From assembly GCA_004369045.1 (NCBI GenBank), contig ML213520.1:496001-560000 (forward strand): 64,000 nt of DNA. Reading direction: 5' to 3'. Shown here one piece after another: positions 46,790-60,200 of the stretch (the stretch's first letter is position 1; the number at the start of each line of letters is the position of its first letter). A program made the translations under genes and the position numbers. Under the pieces are notes generated by a model, which saw only the letters and a list, made by a program, of their open reading frames with translations, ran no database searches and was not told where the DNA came from. The stretch is from Heliocybe sulcata (lineage: Eukaryota > Basidiomycota > Agaricomycetes > Gloeophyllales > Gloeophyllaceae).

Positions 46790-47450
46790 ATGGCAGGTTA
46801 TTTTTTATATATGTTATATTGTGTATAGGAATTTATATATATGAAATACATACGAAGCTACACTATGTTGGAATATGTTGAAGTAAATTATAAATATTGT
46901 CCGATGTGTAGTTATAAGTATAATTCTTATTTGTATTGAGGTTTTTGATCGACAACAATTTCGAATACTTCATTGCACTGGGATTATCGCCCATATCTGG
47001 TATATCTTCCGAGATATGCTTGATGTGTGGAATTTCAAATTTACTTCAGGATACCCCAACAGACCCGAATGGGAACCCATATATGGAATATATCGCCATG
47101 ACAAATGTTGGTCCCCGGTTTCGTTTTGACATTTGTCCCACTGGTGCTGGAAGAAATATTAGCCATCATCATTTCGAAGCAGAAAACTTGAAATGTCCAA
47201 CAAACTTCTACTGTATATGGATATGTTTTACTATATATGTAATACAGACAGAACTACGTGAGAAGCTAATATTTAAAATTTTTACTTTCTGCTGTAGCTT
47301 CGGCCAAATATGAGATCACCATTCACCTTAACCTTTGCACGTGAATAACAAATATGCCTTGCAAGTCATAGAATCACACAAATTGTAGATATATGTTCTC
47401 ATTTTAACAATATGTGATATATCAAATAGATAATCATGTATCCAATTGCA
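46790..47450. other. AT-rich island
   Basis: Composition shifts visibly to A/T, starting with ttttttatatatgttata and ending near 47450, unlike flanking sequence on both sides. A 126-codon plus frame (46936-47313) inside begins at TTG rather than ATG and has no recognised domain. Small inverted matches occur (tgaagtaaatt near 46878 with aatttacttca near 47040; gacaaatgt near 47100 with acatttgtc near 47140). Candidates: an old mitochondrial DNA fragment, a non-autonomous DNA element, or a mutated repeat. Confidence 0.55.
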
Positions 47451-47717
47451 CGGATATTTCAACCGTGACTTCCCGATATTGGGCCACATTTACAGGGCAG
47501 TCATATATTCGGTTACTGGAAGTGATGGTACCTCATGTGTAGTGGCAGACGACGTGCAGGCAACGGTAATGAATATATCCTCAAGTCATTGTCTTCATTT
47601 AAAACAAGGTTGCAGCAGGATAAGTTCTGATGAAACTACCGTCCTTACCCTGCCACAGTCGCCTCGTCATATCCGAGATACTGCACCTCCGTAATCACAG
47701 ACGTCAATGAGCATACA

Positions 47718-48601
47718 TCAATACGCCGGTGGAGGGCTCGGCAAGGCGCAGTGACTCATCAAAAATTCTCTCCGTAGCCGCCTTATTTCCTCCTGCACGC
47801 TTTCCATCTGTCCTATCAGCGCTTGCACAGCGGCTCTCCCTTCAGCACCTTGTGTCCCTGATGATATTGTGCTCTGCGCTTGAAGGCTTGCTAAAGATTG
47901 CTGACGTTCCAATATCGCGCGCGATAGCTCTTGTCTTCGATCTTGTGGATTGTCCAGGCGCATGCCGCCCTGATCTCTCGACGTCGACGGCTTCATCAGC
48001 TCCGACTGGGATACTGCAGTTGTATCGGATTCGACCCGGTCGCTTTCATGCACCGTGATACTAATGCAATAGGGAACGCATCAGTAAGGCACGACAATAA
48101 GCATTTGAAGTAGGCAGCCCACGTAGAACACAAAGCATCCTGAACTGCGTCTTCTATGAGGAGAGGGGAACTTTGTTCATATATGCTCTCTGACCGCCGT
48201 ACAGGGTATATTCGTCCTCTCGGAGGACGTTTCTGCGTCGATATAGATCTCCACACAGCCTGCTGGGGGGCTACGGGATCTTCTCTCTTCTCCATGAAGG
48301 GAATGATCTCGCGCTGGCGACGGCGACGGGATCTCCGTAAAATCCAGAGGAACAAGGCAGAGAACATGAGCAAAAGTGCGACCGACCCAGCAATGGCGCC
48401 ACCAACTATTTTGCCCGTATCGACGGGTCCGCTCGGATTGGGAGTTGAAGTGGAATCGACTGTGGTCGTGGTCCACTCTGTGTTTGTGGTCCATTCTGTG
48501 CGCATGACTGTTTGTGTGATCATGATCATGGAAGTACTGATGGCCATGGAAGTGACCAGAGGGATCGTGGTAGCGGTTGGAGATGGCAACTGTAGAGACA
48601 T
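47718..48601 (-). CDS. Membrane/coiled-coil family protein with terminal PPAY (paralog C)
   Basis: The start MSLQLPSPTATTIPLVTSMA leads to a Thr/Ser-rich stretch with repeated EWTT (TEWTTNTEWTTTT), a membrane helix around KIVGGAIAGSVALLLMFSAL and LFLWILRRSRRRR, then PFMEKREDP. A second exon (about 48060 to 47718) carries RRQELSRAILERQQSLASLQ, MESVQEEIRRLRREFL and ends SPPPAY, so the PPxY ligand is the last four residues. The first exon extends at least to SSPLLIEDA; the intron between is roughly 100 bp, with borders unresolved. The shared coiled-coil signature with A, B and D is strong. Function unknown. Confidence 0.65.
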
Positions 48602-49439
48602 TTGTGCTTAAGGTATCCAACTGGCAATGTCAAGGTATGACTGCCGGCTTTCTTGCTGCTTGATACTGATCAGTATATCGTGTAGCAGGAAGAACTCTCC
48701 ATAAAAATCACGCACCGGTGCTTTTGTGTTTAGGGGGTAAGCGCGCGGAATGTGAGTCGGTAGACGTTGCCAAGACATTTAAATACCTTGTCCGACAAAC
48801 TCATCGTTATTCCGTTATTGATATGAACCAATATTTCCGAACAGATGATCACGTCCACAGTCTGATCAACACTCACCTCTGATCGACGTTGACCCTTAAT
48901 AGGCAGATATAACCCTGTTATCTGATTGTCGCTAGGAAGCTATATAATACTTGAAAGCTTCTCGTAGCGGATTTTCCCATGCAGTCAGCAAGCCAGTGGA
49001 ACTCAGGGAGGTACACACTTAGCTTCCGTTGTCCAACACTCTCACCTCGACGTCTCTTGCCAGTACTTGAAGGCGTTCTTCTGTAACGTGAATTGCGTTT
49101 CCCTTCAGACTGTCATCTATTCACGGAGGTCAGGAACATGCACCGCATTGTTTTACTTGCCTTGCAATATTCGCACCCGACGTCCGTTGAGAAAGCTTCC
49201 CCGAGTGCTTGTTTCGAACCCAAAGACGACAGAGCCCACGACGAGAAGACGGACATGATCTGCTATTCGTTGCAGCAGGGTTATCGCCCGACGAGGTCAC
49301 TGATCTGCAACCGACAGCAAGACAGTATTGCATTTTCGTTCAAGGCCCAATGCAACTATTTGGAATGCAAGCAGCGATTTCTCCTTTATTCCAGCTGTAT
49401 CCTTGGAGTTACTTTGCATCCGTGCCAACCTCCAGATGT
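48602..49439. other. Intergenic stretch between paralogs C and D
   Basis: About 840 bp upstream of C and downstream of D. Overlapping short plus-strand frames (49067-49798) run partly antisense to paralog D and are judged shadows. Confidence 0.45.
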
Positions 49440-50354
49440 TTATGAATTTTCGTCAGTATATCGCTCCGGTCGTGCCATGTCGTAGTCAGGTGGTGCAGCA
49501 TCCCAACTTTGGATCCTCAGCAGCTCCGTCCGCAGTGCTCTTATCTCTTCTTGCATCCCTTCCATCTGCTGCTTCAGAACAGCGAACGCAGCTTGGGTCC
49601 CAGCATCGTGATCCCTCGACGAGGCGGCGCTTTCAGCTTGCAGGCTGGCAAGGGACTGCTGCCGAGCTAGGATCCTGCGCGACAAATCCTCTCTTTGCTT
49701 TTGCAAACCATTCGCGTGTTCATCATCCGACTTCGGCTCCTGGAATAGGTGCGTTCCCGGCTGTGCTTGCGATTGGTCTTCTACAGCAGGTCTGGTGACT
49801 CCTCCATGGATGCCAGCATGGCTGAGATACGTGCTGAGATCCCGACAGTGTGAGCATATGATGCGTCAAATGGTCAGGAGACGCGGAACACGCACTCCGG
49901 ACGAGCAGTATCATGTACGCCACGGTCAAACAGGACGGTCGTGCGCGGAAATGCGGCTGGCATAGGCTCATTGAGACCATGAGACGCATGTCCTGAGCCG
50001 GTACTACTTGAGGCGTGAATGAGGTTTCTAGATCTTTTTCGAACGGGTCCATCTTTCTCCTGCGGCAGCGATGGGATCTCCGGCGAAGCCATAGGAACAC
50101 GATCAGGACCAGGAGAAAGAATGTGATGCATCCAGCCATGACGTCTCCAATCAACGGGCCTAAACTGTTGGAATGCTTCGAGTTGCTAGGTGATTTATGG
50201 GAGCATTCTCTGAAGCCTGTGGAGAGCCGATTGCCGTTGTCTCAGTGACCCCAATCGTTTGCGCAGCCGTGCTGGAGCCTGTAAACACGACGGCGGGCGT
50301 CGCGAATGCGAAACTTGTGTGCACGATGGAAGGATATATAGAAATTGAAGACAT
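49440..50354 (-). CDS. Membrane/coiled-coil family protein with PPDY motif (paralog D)
   Basis: The start MSSISIYPSIVHTSFAFATP opens a Ser/Thr-rich segment (VFTGSSTAAQTIGVTETTAI). The membrane helix is in GPLIGDVMAGCITFFLLVLI and VFLWLRRRSHRCRRRK, followed by MDPFEKDLE, echoing PFMEK in C. The last exon (from about 49740) gives REDLSRRILARQQSLASLQA, MEGMQEEIRALRTELL and DAAPPDYDMARPERYTDENS, so PPDY lies 17 residues before the end, unlike A and C where it is terminal. Two or three introns are needed (one near the helix, one after SFTPQ, one before EPKSDDE); joins near 50150-50200 are unresolved. C and D share RQQSLASLQA exactly, suggesting a closer pair. Confidence 0.6.
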
Positions 50355-51339
50355 CTGGGGTGGCACGTCAGTAGAATACACAATTTCGAGCAGTCGGGTA
50401 CCTACCCTTTATCTTGATCGCCTGTGTCCTGCGTCAGCTCACGCATATGCGGTATCATCTCCACATACACACCTGATAGCTGGAACAGCGGTTGAGAGAT
50501 CAGAGGCTAACGGGACAGTAAGCTTGCGCCAACTCTATATAGCTGTGAGCGCTCATCGACACTTCGAGGTCCGCGGTGCCAAAATGCCAGATCTCTGTTT
50601 CAAACAAAACCACAGGCAGTGCAGAAACGATTACGTTGTTAGCTCTCCTAAAATAGATGGAGATCCTGCTCGCTTCTTGAGACCAAAGTGAAAGAGCAAT
50701 TTGGATTTCGTTTACAAACGTGGACGCGGGCGCAATTGAACATACCTATATACCCCTGAGCGCAACATACATAATCTCGTTCCAGCCGACCGAGCTTCTG
50801 TTCTGCAGCCCTAAGGCTCAAGGGACACGCATTCATGCATTGCCCTGCGGTAGAGACTGGATCAAGGGTGGAAGAGCCTTGTTCTTTCCATCTACTGCGG
50901 TACAACCAGTAGCGGTATCCGCACCTGCCGTTGCGTTGCTTCTGCTACTCCAGAAGCGAGTAGTAGATACCTGTCAAGACAGGCTGTACCGCGTTCAGGC
51001 GGCAGAGTGGATGTATTGCCTCGCACGGCAGAAGCCCATTGGTCAGCTTCATTGCGATCAATTGGCCCACTTTCATTGCAACAGCAAGATATAGGATCCT
51101 GTAGAGTCGCGGAAGCCAGGAACAAACTGCGTTTAGCAATCGCGGAAGGAGCGAAAGCGCCCAGAGAAAATATGTGACTCACGTTACTCGAATTTCTTGG
51201 TTTATAAGCCAGTCGATCATGTCATAGTCACCACACCGGGTCTCTCACCAAGACTCATCATGTATAGATACAGTAGGCTTCCATGGACCAAGACGAGCCT
51301 GATCACCCCAGCGTGTAATGAGTAGGCCAACGTGGAGAT
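50355..51339. other. Intergenic stretch, no gene seen
   Basis: About 1 kb between paralog D and the 3' end of the Pih1 gene. Plus frame 50197-50691 and minus frame 50892-51182 have no recognisable content and overlap other frames. Confidence 0.45.
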
Positions 51340-54300
51340 TTATGCGTAAAGGACCAGTGCGCCCTCGCCGACGTGCCACTCGGCCTGTGCATCATCGACC
51401 TTCAGTTCCCTTCGCACAGGGAGCGAATCAGCAGAGATATCGAGTACGTAGAGCCCGGGAACGCGCAGCTCGATACGATGGGGCTCGACGTCAAGGGTCG
51501 TTGATGCAATAAGAGCGTGAGTCTGTGAATCGCGGAGTAAGTCAGACCAATCCAGTAGGTCAAAATGGAACGAAAGAGTGCAATGGATGGAAAGAACTCG
51601 GCTATACAGCACGCCAACCCGGGTGCTGTTGATGAGCCTATCACCGCACGAGGCGCCGAGAATAGGAGGAAGAGAGGCGCGAGAGAAGGTATCGAGTCAC
51701 AGCAGCCAAGATAGAGGAATAGAGTGCGCTCCGAGGTAATCACCCCAGAAGCAGAAGCCTCGATCGCCATTCCCGGGAATGTGTGACGAAACCGCCGAAG
51801 CGAGTAAACGCCCTCCACGTGCAAGTGGACCTCCAGATCGAAAGGGGAAGAAAAGGCACAAGCACCCACCATCTTTGGCACCCTCACCACAAGCCTCTCC
51901 CTCCCGTCCTTCTCCTCCCATAGCCACTCAGGCGTCTCCTCTCCCACTCTGCCTCCCACCTCAGAGCCTCCCACTTCCTCAACCAAATTCCTACCCCCGT
52001 CCTTGCTACCTCCCTTATCTTTCCCACTCACCTCCTCCACAAGCTTCTTCCCTTTCCCAACGACCCTCTTCTTCTCCCCATCCGTAAAGAGTTCCTCAGG
52101 AATGAGCACCGTCCTCGGTTTGAGCTCCCCTTTCGACTTGATATTCGGCGTGCCGAATTGTCTGGAGAGGAGCAGGGCGGGCTGCTTGGGAGCGGCGAGA
52201 GAGTGCGGCGAGGACTGGGCTTCGATGCGTTGCAGAGCGAGTTCTATTTATAATAACAGGACATCAGTATCATTCCAAGGTATGATATACGTGAAGACGA
52301 GGGAAATGAGAATAGATGCAAATGAAGTCCCAGTTATTAGAGACCCGCGGGACGTGATTGGTTCCACGCACGCGAGGCGTTGAGTACTCCCCCGGCAGTC
52401 CTGGTGGCGTGGGGTGCGGTGAGAGATAAGATGTTCTCGATATATCGGGAAAGAGTGTGGACAGCAGTTCACGAAGAGAATCGAAAGGCTGGTCGTAACC
52501 TCCGGGTGTACGGCGAAGCGAAGCGCGACGAAATCAGAAGAGAATGGCAGAAAGAGCATCAGACAAAGTCGTGAATCAAGACGGAAGACAGCATTACTTT
52601 CCACCAGGGTCTTGAACTTGAAATACGGAGTATAAAGAAACCACCGAGCAGTGACAGGCTGCGAGAGACGAGGATTCGAGGGTCCCGGAAGAGTCAAATC
52701 GAAGTGAGAACCCGTATTGCGCAATTGCAGTCTACAAGATAACTCCGAGGGACTCGGACAGCTTTTGAAAGAGCCGGTTACGATCTTGGGAATCGCCCCC
52801 GAGGACGACAGGCATACCGACGATATGGTATCCATCTATCAAGGCCTTGGTGCGTGAGAAGCATCGGTATACATGGGAGACAATTCAAGGGTAATGAGGT
52901 GGATCATCGAGCGTCTGAGGAGATAGTCTCCTATGCGAGACGTCGAGAACATCGGGCGCGTGAAGGTGCTTGCGTAAGGAGGGGTGCTCGCGACGAGACC
53001 AGACGTGAGTGGCCCGACCCAGCGGGCCACCATCAGAAGTGAGTAGGGCAAAGAGATAATTGTCACGACAGGACATTCGCCTATGTCCAAGGCATTTGGA
53101 TATCCACTAGCAATAGACGGCACTGTGAATATACCTTGAGAGGCGGGAAATAGGTCCCAAGCATATGGGCCATGGACGAGAAAATACGTCCCACGAGCGA
53201 GGACGAATCACTAAAGGTACCGTGAACCGGAAAGAGCGTCCAGGAAAGACAGGGTACAATCGAACAGGGCGCAAATCCTTGAGAAAAGCCATTGCCTTCG
53301 GGCGAGCCACAATCAAGGAGATCGCGTCGTGCCAGCTATCTGTTCTCTCACAGCAGCCAGTGCGTCGTTTAGTCTTCTGCGTGCCAGTCGGAGCCGATAT
53401 CAAAATATCAGCTCAAAACAGGAGACAAGCAAACATGCGTGAGAAGACCAAAACCGACGAGGATGGCTAAGTGACGTGGTGGGAGCGACGATAATCGAGG
53501 TGAGACAGAACAGCCTCGGATGGATTAGCTTGGTCGTGGAGCGTATAGAGTATCGAGAGCAAGAATAGGCGTCGGATGCGTATCGAGAAGACATATAGTG
53601 TCGATCGAAGCGATGGGGCTGGGAATGGTGTCGGTGGCCGTGGCGAGAAGGGAAGGAAAGTACAGGCGTTACTCGGAGGCAGAGAGGCACGTAGGGTTGT
53701 CGTAAGCAGACGGTGAGAGCGAGGATAGCGCAGGCGAATCATAGGTCTTGGTGCGCCGGTATACGCAAGGAAGGGACCGTGTCCCAGAGGTATGGGTATT
53801 TACCGGGCTTTGACATGCGAACAGGAAAAAGAAAGCGAAAACACACTAACCGATCAAGAACGCCTTGAACTCGAGAGACTTGAGCGACTTGGATTTTAAC
53901 GATGTATTGAAGATGGTGTCAAAGACCACCGCGGGCTTGCCAGCTGTAACAAAGGTCAGCGAATCGTTCTGACTGAGGGACGCAGGAACAAGAGCAGGGG
54001 ACTTGGGTAGCACAATGATACGCAGACGGGATCTGGAAGAAAGTGGCACGGGGCGGTCGAGTGCGGATGTGGTGATAGATCACAGTTAGGTTACGCCACA
54101 GATAAATTCGCCAGCGTATTGCCAATGCATTGCCATGATACACTGGTATGGGCTGAGCAGTCTCCGCCTCTGATCAGTTCAACAGATCCAACTTGTCGTC
54201 ATCACGAACTCGAATGCAAAACGGTTTATCCGACAGAGTATAGCACACATCAGCGCATTCAGTTAAGAACCGGCGGTGGCCAACTACCGCCAACTGACGC

Positions 54301-54822
54301 CAAAACATATAAACAGGCGCCGTTTGGCATAAACAATCTGGGTGTAGCACAGGACGGTTGATCGCTCGGCGGCACCGAACGGAAGCAAATGCATCAATGC
54401 ATGCGACACTCATAGCCATGCTCAGAGCGCTGACCATTTGACCGATGCGCTAACCGCGGGCATCGGGAGAACCGGCCACTTGATAGACTGCGGGCGCGTC
54501 GCATTCGATGATGGTCTCCAAGCAAGCTAGAGACGGACCTTTGTCGAGATCCTCTCTTGGGTCAGATACGATTACCGGCACAAAGTAATCGTCAAGGTCG
54601 GCGTCTGGGGCGGCGCCGGACATGGCGCGGTCGATGGCGGCATCGCTGCCGGGCGGGGGGGCAGGGACGTTGTTGTCAAAAGCGATGTTGACAAAGACCT
54701 TGCGGGCCTTTGGGATGGCGAGGCTCACAGCGTCGGGGTGGGGGTACTGTGCGTGCGTGAGAGCGGATGATTTAATGCAGAAGGCTGGGACTGGAGCGAG
54801 GGAGACTGGGATGTGAGGCATT
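51340..54822 (-). CDS. PIH1-domain protein (Pih1/Nop17-like, R2TP co-chaperone) with three long introns
   Basis: Pih1 bridges Hsp90/Tah1 and Rvb1-Rvb2 in the R2TP complex, which assembles box C/D snoRNPs and other large complexes. Exon 1 (54822-54539) gives MPHIPVSLAPVPAFCIKSSA, ARKVFVNIAFDNNVPAPPPG and YFVPVIVSDPREDLDK. Exon 2 (53943-53851) gives AGKPAVVFDTIFNTSLKSKS and SLEFKAFLI. Exon 3 (52243-51870) gives ELALQRIEAQ, LSRQFGTPNIKSKGELKPRT and WLWEEKDGRERLVVRVPKM. Exon 4 (51522-51340) gives LDVEPHRIELRVPGLYVLDI, the C-terminal CS-like fold. Joins are in phase and give continuous family sequence, but the introns are 595, 1607 and 347 bp, ten times local size. The start could be 54917 instead. 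Divergent from DAHP synthase. Confidence 0.85.
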
Positions 54823-54964
54823 GGGTGCGGAGTGGGAAAAAGGATGGGAGCTGCGAATGCGAGACGACCGCGTTCGACGGGCAGGGACTTAGATCGGGCA
54901 TCCCCGATCCCCGCCACGTGCGCGCACTCTCGATCACAAATTCTCGAGTGGCTGAACTCACTCT

Positions 54965-54971
54965 TGACTCA
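54965..54971 (+). promoter_or_regulatory. GCN4/CPC1-type element upstream of DAHP synthase
   Basis: TGACTCA, the core recognised by fungal general amino-acid control factors (Gcn4/Cpc1), lies 34 bp before the DAHP synthase start codon. Control of aromatic biosynthesis by this factor is well established in fungi; use here is inferred. Confidence 0.5.
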
Positions 54972-54975
54972 CACC

Positions 54976-54982
54976 TATATAA
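54976..54982 (+). promoter_or_regulatory. TATA-like box very close to the DAHP synthase start
   Basis: TATATAA ends 16 bp before the annotated ATG. If transcription starts about 30 bp downstream, the message would begin at or past that ATG, which makes the next in-frame ATG (55068) a candidate start. Confidence 0.4.
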
Positions 54983-54998
54983 CCCTCTCAACATAACC

Positions 54999-56432
<1,434 letters not shown>

Positions 56433-57208
56433 ACTTTTCTCCTCTCATTTTTCCCTCCCTCGCACGAACTCTTCGCAGCTCATGTGTTTTTAGCCCACCC
56501 ATTGTATTCTAGACGTGCTCGTGCGTTGTTGATTTGCAGCGAGGTACATAGATTCGAGATGTGTAGGTTGTTGTCGTTATTAATGTGCGTTGCTGGCGTC
56601 ACTCCTGAGAGCGTTTCTTATGACCATTGTACAAGTGAAGGCTTCTTGGATGGATCAAGACTTTGAAATGTCAATTCTCGCGTGCAATATTCGATCCCGA
56701 CTCAGTCTACCTTGCACGAATTTAAAACCCAGTGCAAAGAGTATGAGTTCTCTGAACACAATCACCGCCTGCACAGGATCTACCCAGTCCTATTCCCAAG
56801 TACCAGAGCTCGGGCGCCAGCCGCTCTAACTCCATAGCGCTAGTGCGAAACTTAACCCTACGGCGTTTTCGGAGAGGATACGACGCAACTTGCAAGATCG
56901 TGATTGGCTGGCGCTGACTAAGTTGGTGAGCCTGTGCCCGAAGCAAACAAACAGTCAAGATCGGCCAGTGTCTCATAACTTTATATTAGGAACTGCCAGC
57001 TAACCAGCAATGGCGCCCTACGCATTATCGAGACAGGTGTAGCAGACGCAAACCACGACCGCCCGACACACCGGTCCTGCGCACTTGAATCCAGAGAAAA
57101 GAATAGTAGATAAAGATAGCGCTACAACGAGTTACTATACAAAATCCCAAGCAAGTGTAATTACAATCGACATTGCGTATCTCCGCTCCCGCTCGACCAC
57201 ACGCAATC
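56433..57208. other. Convergent 3' region, DAHP synthase and APC1
   Basis: About 780 bp between converging genes. Several short frames; no recognisable product. Confidence 0.45.
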
Positions 57209-60200
57209 CTACCCCTCCTGCCAACACGCCACCACCTCATCCAGACTCCGCACCGCCCACGCCGTCCCATACGAATGCGCCATCTGGCTCCCACTCGCCA
57301 ACAGCACCTCCTTAATCCCCAGATCCAACAGCCCCACATCCTCCGTGCCCCCCGGCCCCGGCCGCCCGATACACGCCTCGTGCGCGCGCCGCGCAGACCC
57401 TCTCAGCAGCGCCAGCACCGTCGACACCGGCACGCTGTTCCGCAGGAGGTACCACGCCAACTTGGATCGCTGCGCGGACGTGAGCGACGGCCAGACGTCT
57501 TCTCCCCTAGCATACCGCCTGAGAACAGAAAGGAAGGCGGGGTCCGTGCGCACGGCCTCCAAGCGGCTGTCCAGCGCAAACAGGGCCCCGGAGGTCGTGT
57601 TCTCCCGAATAAGAGGCGGGCGAGCGTTGTTCTCGCTCTTGCCGCTGAACCGCCTCTCAAACACTTTGTTATAAAAGTGCGAGAGGAACGTCAGGTCCTG
57701 CAGCCACAGGCTAAAGTACGACTGGTCGGGCGACATGTTGCGGTAGTGGTAGAGCGTGAGGTGCGATTGCAAGGTGCGGGGTTTGTCTTGAAGGATGGCG
57801 TCGAGCAAGACAGCGTGACAATAGCGGAAAAAGAGGCGCTCTTCGTCCGTTTCGCCTTCATCTCGACAGAAGTGGTCCGCAAAAGCTTGGAAGAATACAT
57901 TGTTGGAGTAGGACGTGATGAACTGACTCATATTGCTCGCCGGGTGCAACTGCAGGTCTGTGAGTTTAGGGAAATCGAGCGTTGCCGCATCGCCCGTGGC
58001 TGCCCCAGAACGTACGAACAGACTTCGACTCCCTTTCGGGTCTTCCACATAGCTGAGAAACGCCGTGCGTCGCTTGACGTACAAGGTCTGACTGCGAATC
58101 AACGCCTCGCGATATTTATCCCCGTGGGGAGGTGTCAGGTCCATACTCAGTGGCCAGTAACGCGGCGTGTCCACCCGCACCGACATGAGCTTGTCCATGT
58201 CCGGGAACAGCGTCGGCGAGACCATCGCGGCGACACCGACAACGCCTTCGTTTTGGTCCGGCTCCTTCACCTTGATTTTAAGTGGAAGATAAACGACCTC
58301 GCGCGTGTCCACGTCCCGACTTATCAGGCACCGCGGTTCTGCAGCCAGCACCCACAAATGCCGCAGTGCCTGGGGGTAACACTTGTTATCTGAAGGCATT
58401 GTTGCGTATCTCGGATAGAATGCCATGACCATGGCTGCAATGGCGGAGTCTGATGTTCCCAGAGTGTACCTCCCGCCGCCGAGGAAGAGAAGGCCCAGTG
58501 CTTGGTGGGCCGCACTGTGCTGTCCATAACGCATAGGTACGTTGGTGTACGCCCACATATACCGTAGGCGGCGCATGCAGTTTATCTCTCCAGTCCCTGC
58601 CATGACCATTCCCAAAGAGACAGCAATCAGATTGAGACCATCGCGAACTGCAGACCTCTTGATTCTGTAGTCGTACGCAGAGACTATAGGAGTGTAAGCT
58701 GAAGCGCGGAGCAGCCCAATAATGACTGCACTCACTGTTCGCATACGCCATACGCATGAAAAGATCATAATAAGTGACAATGAACGCATAGGCTTGTTCA
58801 CGAGCGGTGCCTGCAAACTTCAACCCGACAGCGAAGCAGCAGCCGGCTAGTATATTGTAGTAGGCCAACTCGATGGAGTCGTCCACCGGTTTGCCTTGGT
58901 ACTTGTCATGCATTCCCTTCTGCACAACCAGAGGAATCTGAGCCAGTAGCCAGTCCTGCGCGGGTACAACTGCGTTCCACATGATTAGCGACCTTGCAAT
59001 GGTCCTAATCATCAAGAAACTGGGTTGAACATGCTTCAGGGCCAAGACAGTATCGGGAATGGAGATCATATCAGCCATCTGCTGGTTCCCTGTTTTGAGG
59101 TACATTAGTCCCATAGCAATAGTAGCGGCCGCTGAGGTCTGATTGAGGTCCGACGGATGCGTGGGGTCATCCACTGCCTCGCTTAGGTCTCCATGAACAT
59201 ATTTCTGCAGAGTATGCATGTAGCTGAGATCTGCCGGGTTAAGCGATCCCCTTCCCAGCATGATCGTCCCAAAAGCGAGACCACAGGTCAGGACGAAAGC
59301 CTCGCGGAACTCAGCAGTCAAGTTCACCGAACCTTTCTCTCTCGTGCCGATCAACCTCAGACACGTGTCAGCCATATGTCTGTCAGAGGACGCCATGTAC
59401 AGCAAACCCAGCCCGGCTACTCCAGCTGCTTGGATCGTGACGGCGACACTAGTGGGCGAAAGACCGGGCGCCATGTGAAGAGCCGGAACGTGCAAAGTGA
59501 GGAGTCTTGTCACTTGCGTATTCGTAGTGCCTACTTGCGAAGCGCACAAACCGAGGAGAAGACCGATGGAGGTAGGTTCGTGTTTCGGAGTGAGATAGCT
59601 GAACAGGTCCCAGGTTAGAACATGGGAGAGGTGACCATTGAGACCCAAGCCGAGCAGGAAGCCGCCGTGCTGGTACGTAGAGTCCTTGGGTCTGTTGAAA
59701 GCAATCCAGGAACTATCGGCAGAGCCAGATGCAGGGGAAATACGCAGGGCGGCGGCCACCCCATTATGGAACTCAGCCCAGGCGATCCAATCCACAGGAA
59801 TTCTGCCTTGGTCCGGATAGATCATGATATTTTGCGGCATCTGACGAACACCATACTCGATTTTAGGTATTGCGTAGTGCGCTTGCGTGGTGCACCCATA
59901 TGTAAGGATCGCTCGGCCGTAAGGCAACGCCTGAGTCTTTTCCGCAGTACGGAGTGCAAAAATCTGCTGATCTTTCGCGACATCGTGCTCGCTGCAAGAT
60001 TTCAGTGATCGTAAAGAACTCAAAGAACAGTGCTTCTCACCTCATTTCTGACCGATCAGTGAACTTCAATACCTGGACGTGAGACGAAGAAAGCATGAGG
60101 CTGGCTTCATACAGTCTCCGGTCGTTTCCGAACCGGATGTCCGTGAAGTCTTCCAGATCAAGTTCGGTGCCAGATACAACCTGCGCGTCACCCCTGCTTG

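Noticed and set aside
46936-47313. 126-codon frame in the AT-rich island
   Set aside because: Begins at TTG, has no recognisable domain, and lies in AT-biased sequence where composition alone shapes the translation.
52248-53742. Nested gene inside the long Pih1 intron
   Set aside because: Frames there have no domain, no consistent splice pattern and biased Ser/Pro/Arg composition; kept only as an open question about the intron.
57173-58393. A 406-codon plus-strand frame antisense to APC1
   Set aside because: The opposite strand encodes clear APC1 sequence; this frame is Arg/Pro/His-rich shadow with no domain.
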